Assembly (NCBI GenBank): GCA_046349775.1
Contig: JAXMBS010000041.1
Span: 1-51,618, forward strand
DNA from: JAEUIG01 sp046349775
GTDB lineage: Bacteria; Planctomycetota; Planctomycetia; Planctomycetales; Planctomycetaceae
Reading direction: 5' to 3'
Length of the DNA stretch: 51,618 nucleotides
The notes below the pieces were generated by a model. The model ran no database searches. It was not told the origin of the DNA and was given only the letters and a program-made list of their open reading frames with translations. Below, piece by piece: positions 50,333 through 51,618 of this stretch. How positions within the stretch are numbered: the stretch's first letter is position 1; the number at the start of each line of letters is the position of its first letter. Both the position numbers and the translations under genes were made by a program.

Positions 50333-51391
50333 TTACAGCCCTTCGTTCCGAATCCGGATCACCTGGCCCGGTTTTTCGGTGGCGCCTTCCTTCTTCGTAC
50401 CGATCACGGTGATGTACGCCCCACGCTGATCGAAGGCGATCGCCGTCGGCTTGTCGAGCGACGCCACTTTTCGCGTCGTCACCTTGTCGCCGTCGATCGT
50501 CAATTCGAACAGGCCGCCGTCGGCGGTGTTCATCCACGCAAAATCGGTCGCATACAGCTTGCCGGTCGTCGGACTGTAGGCCAGACCCGTGATGTCGTTC
50601 AGTCCGGTCTGGTAATTGTGCAGCAGCTTGCCGGTCTTTGGATCGTAGATCGACAGCAACGAGTCACCGGGATTGTTAATCTCGCCCATCTGACCGACGA
50701 CAAGGTTGCCGCTCTTGTCGACGGTCAGCGCGACCGGCGCATCGACATTGACCGCTTCCTTGGTGGCGATCGCGCGGGTGAGCTCACCCGGATGACCGTC
50801 CTTGATCTCGGACTTGACGATCCAGCCCTTGGTGTCGTCGCCATTCGCCGTGGCGAAGATCGCTCCGGCAGCCACGACGACGCCGTAGTAATTTCCTTCC
50901 GCCTGATTCTTGTCATTCGGTCCCAGGGGGCCGAGCGTATACTCGGCCGAATCCGCCTTCGCCGGAGTCGTCGGCGGTGTCTCTTCGATGTCGTAGACCA
51001 GAATCACTTCATCGACGTCTTTGCGGCTGCCGTCGGCAACAATCAGATGTCCTTCGTCCATGAACGCCAGCCCCAGCGGACCGATGTCGAACATCGGCCC
51101 CTTGCCGTAAATGTCGCTCGGGAATCCGGTAATTTCCGCAGTCCGCTGGAAGCGGCGACGTCCCCCCTGACCCTGGCCCTGCGCGTTGGGATCCCGGTGC
51201 AGCCGCGTGACGCCGGTGCGATCCGCGATGAAGACGTCGCCCGTCTTGGGGTGGACGGCAATCCCGGTCGGATTGTCGAAGTTCTCCGCGACGACGCGGG
51301 GCTGAGTCGGGTCGCGGTTTTGTGCGGCGGCCTGCGCCGCGAGGCCCGTCACGGCGACAAGGCTGAGCGCGGCAATGCGGATGGGGGTCAT
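50333..51391 (-). CDS. secreted NHL/SMP-30-like beta-propeller protein
   Basis: The protein has 352 residues. A signal peptide ends near residue 23 (QAAA|QNRDP). The mature part has the repeated strand pattern of a beta-propeller: NPTGIAVHPKTGDVFIADR, LGLAFMDEGHLIVADG, DAPVALTVDKSGNLVVGQMG, DITGLAYSPTTGKLYATDFA and KPTAIAFDQRGAYITVIGT. Such repeats resemble NHL or SMP-30/gluconolactonase domains, but no catalytic metal triad is obvious to me. It is probably a periplasmic binding or scaffold protein. It has the terminator at 50259-50291 directly downstream and a 152-base promoter region upstream. Confidence 0.85.
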   Translation of the reverse strand: MTPIRIAALSLVAVTGLAAQAAAQNRDPTQPRVVAENFDNPTGIAVHPKTGDVFIADRTGVTRLHRDPNAQGQGQGGRRRFQRTAEITGFPSDIYGKGPMFDIGPLGLAFMDEGHLIVADGSRKDVDEVILVYDIEETPPTTPAKADSAEYTLGPLGPNDKNQAEGNYYGVVVAAGAIFATANGDDTKGWIVKSEIKDGHPGELTRAIATKEAVNVDAPVALTVDKSGNLVVGQMGEINNPGDSLLSIYDPKTGKLLHNYQTGLNDITGLAYSPTTGKLYATDFAWMNTADGGLFELTIDGDKVTTRKVASLDKPTAIAFDQRGAYITVIGTKKEGATEKPGQVIRIRNEGL

Positions 51392-51543
51392 GTCTGGCTC
51401 CTGTCGTTAAGGTTGATCGGCGTCGTCCCGACGGGAAAACCTCCGCTCCGCCGGAGTCGATGGCTGCGCAGTCGAAAAAGGCCGGCAGGGAACAGTCATC
51501 GTAATCCGCTGACGCGCGAATGCAAACCGGGCAGTATTCCAAC

Positions 51544-51618
51544 CTACTTCGGCAGCTCCGGCGGCGTGTGCGCCGGATAGCTCGCGCTGGACAGCCCCTC
51601 CTGGAGGACCGTGAGGAG
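51544..51618 (-). CDS. C-terminal end of an unidentified protein
   Basis: The last 24 codons of a minus-strand gene enter from the right edge: LLTVLQEGLSSASYPAHTPP, then ELPK and a TAG stop at 51544. The frame is open to the edge and the sequence is protein-like, but it is too short to assign. Confidence 0.4.
   Translation of the reverse strand, partial: LLTVLQEGLSSASYPAHTPPELPK

Overview
The window is GC-rich DNA that most probably comes from a member of the Planctomycetota. The evidence is a PSD1/DUF1549/DUF1553 cytochrome-like protein, a PVC-type membrane-bound dehydrogenase carrying a TIGR02603-type haem domain, a complete 14-gene nuoA-N operon, an FHA-CpaF fusion, and many STRR-like intergenic repeats. 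The genus cannot be told from the sequence.

Left part (1-6.8 kb): the end of an iron-dependent alcohol dehydrogenase gene is followed by a clear cyclic-di-GMP-I (GEMM-I) riboswitch at 838-920. The riboswitch heads a co-directional surface cluster: a secreted protein of unknown family, a TadG-like protein, three TadE-type pseudopilin-like proteins, and a TadG-like protein with a von Willebrand A domain. The cluster closes with a strong hairpin at 6781-6808. This is the most interesting system in the window: an apparently c-di-GMP-controlled Tad-like surface module.

Middle left (6.9-20 kb): housekeeping genes, mostly on the minus strand, include a GNAT protein, a GroES-like co-chaperonin, a nucleosidase, a frame-broken cystathionine gamma-synthase-like gene, a phosphohexomutase, nadB, PSD1, a thioesterase and a divergent APS-reductase-type cysH. 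A frame-broken YfcE-like phosphoesterase and a four-helix-bundle gene with an in-frame TGA also lie here.

Tad motor (20-25 kb): a membrane-anchored protein, a frameshifted CpaB, FHA-CpaF and TadB lie on the plus strand. A (CCCACTA)n array separates CpaF from TadB, and a cruciform repeat closes the group. No secretin, CpaE or TadC is present here. The 1-7 kb pseudopilin cluster could use this motor, but that is inference.

Complex I (25.3-40.6 kb, minus strand): nuoA to nuoN are in canonical order, with nuoG split by an apparent one-base indel. A small conserved-looking ORF and a tRNA-Gln(UUG) precede it.

Right part (41.3-51.6 kb): a 1426-residue ceramidase/dehydrogenase/HEAT/cytochrome fusion, a Nudix hydrolase with a shifted C-terminus, several membrane or secreted hypotheticals broken by indels, an RmlD-like protein lacking the catalytic Tyr, and a secreted beta-propeller-like protein with an intrinsic terminator.

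Two features run through the whole window. The first is a set of intergenic repeat families (heptamer arrays, long imperfect inverted repeats, and a GTTTAGCCGCGAC family) that sit at gene ends and in places form the C-termini of real proteins. The second is a series of single-base indels, several at G runs, in otherwise conserved genes including nuoG; these may be sequencing errors.
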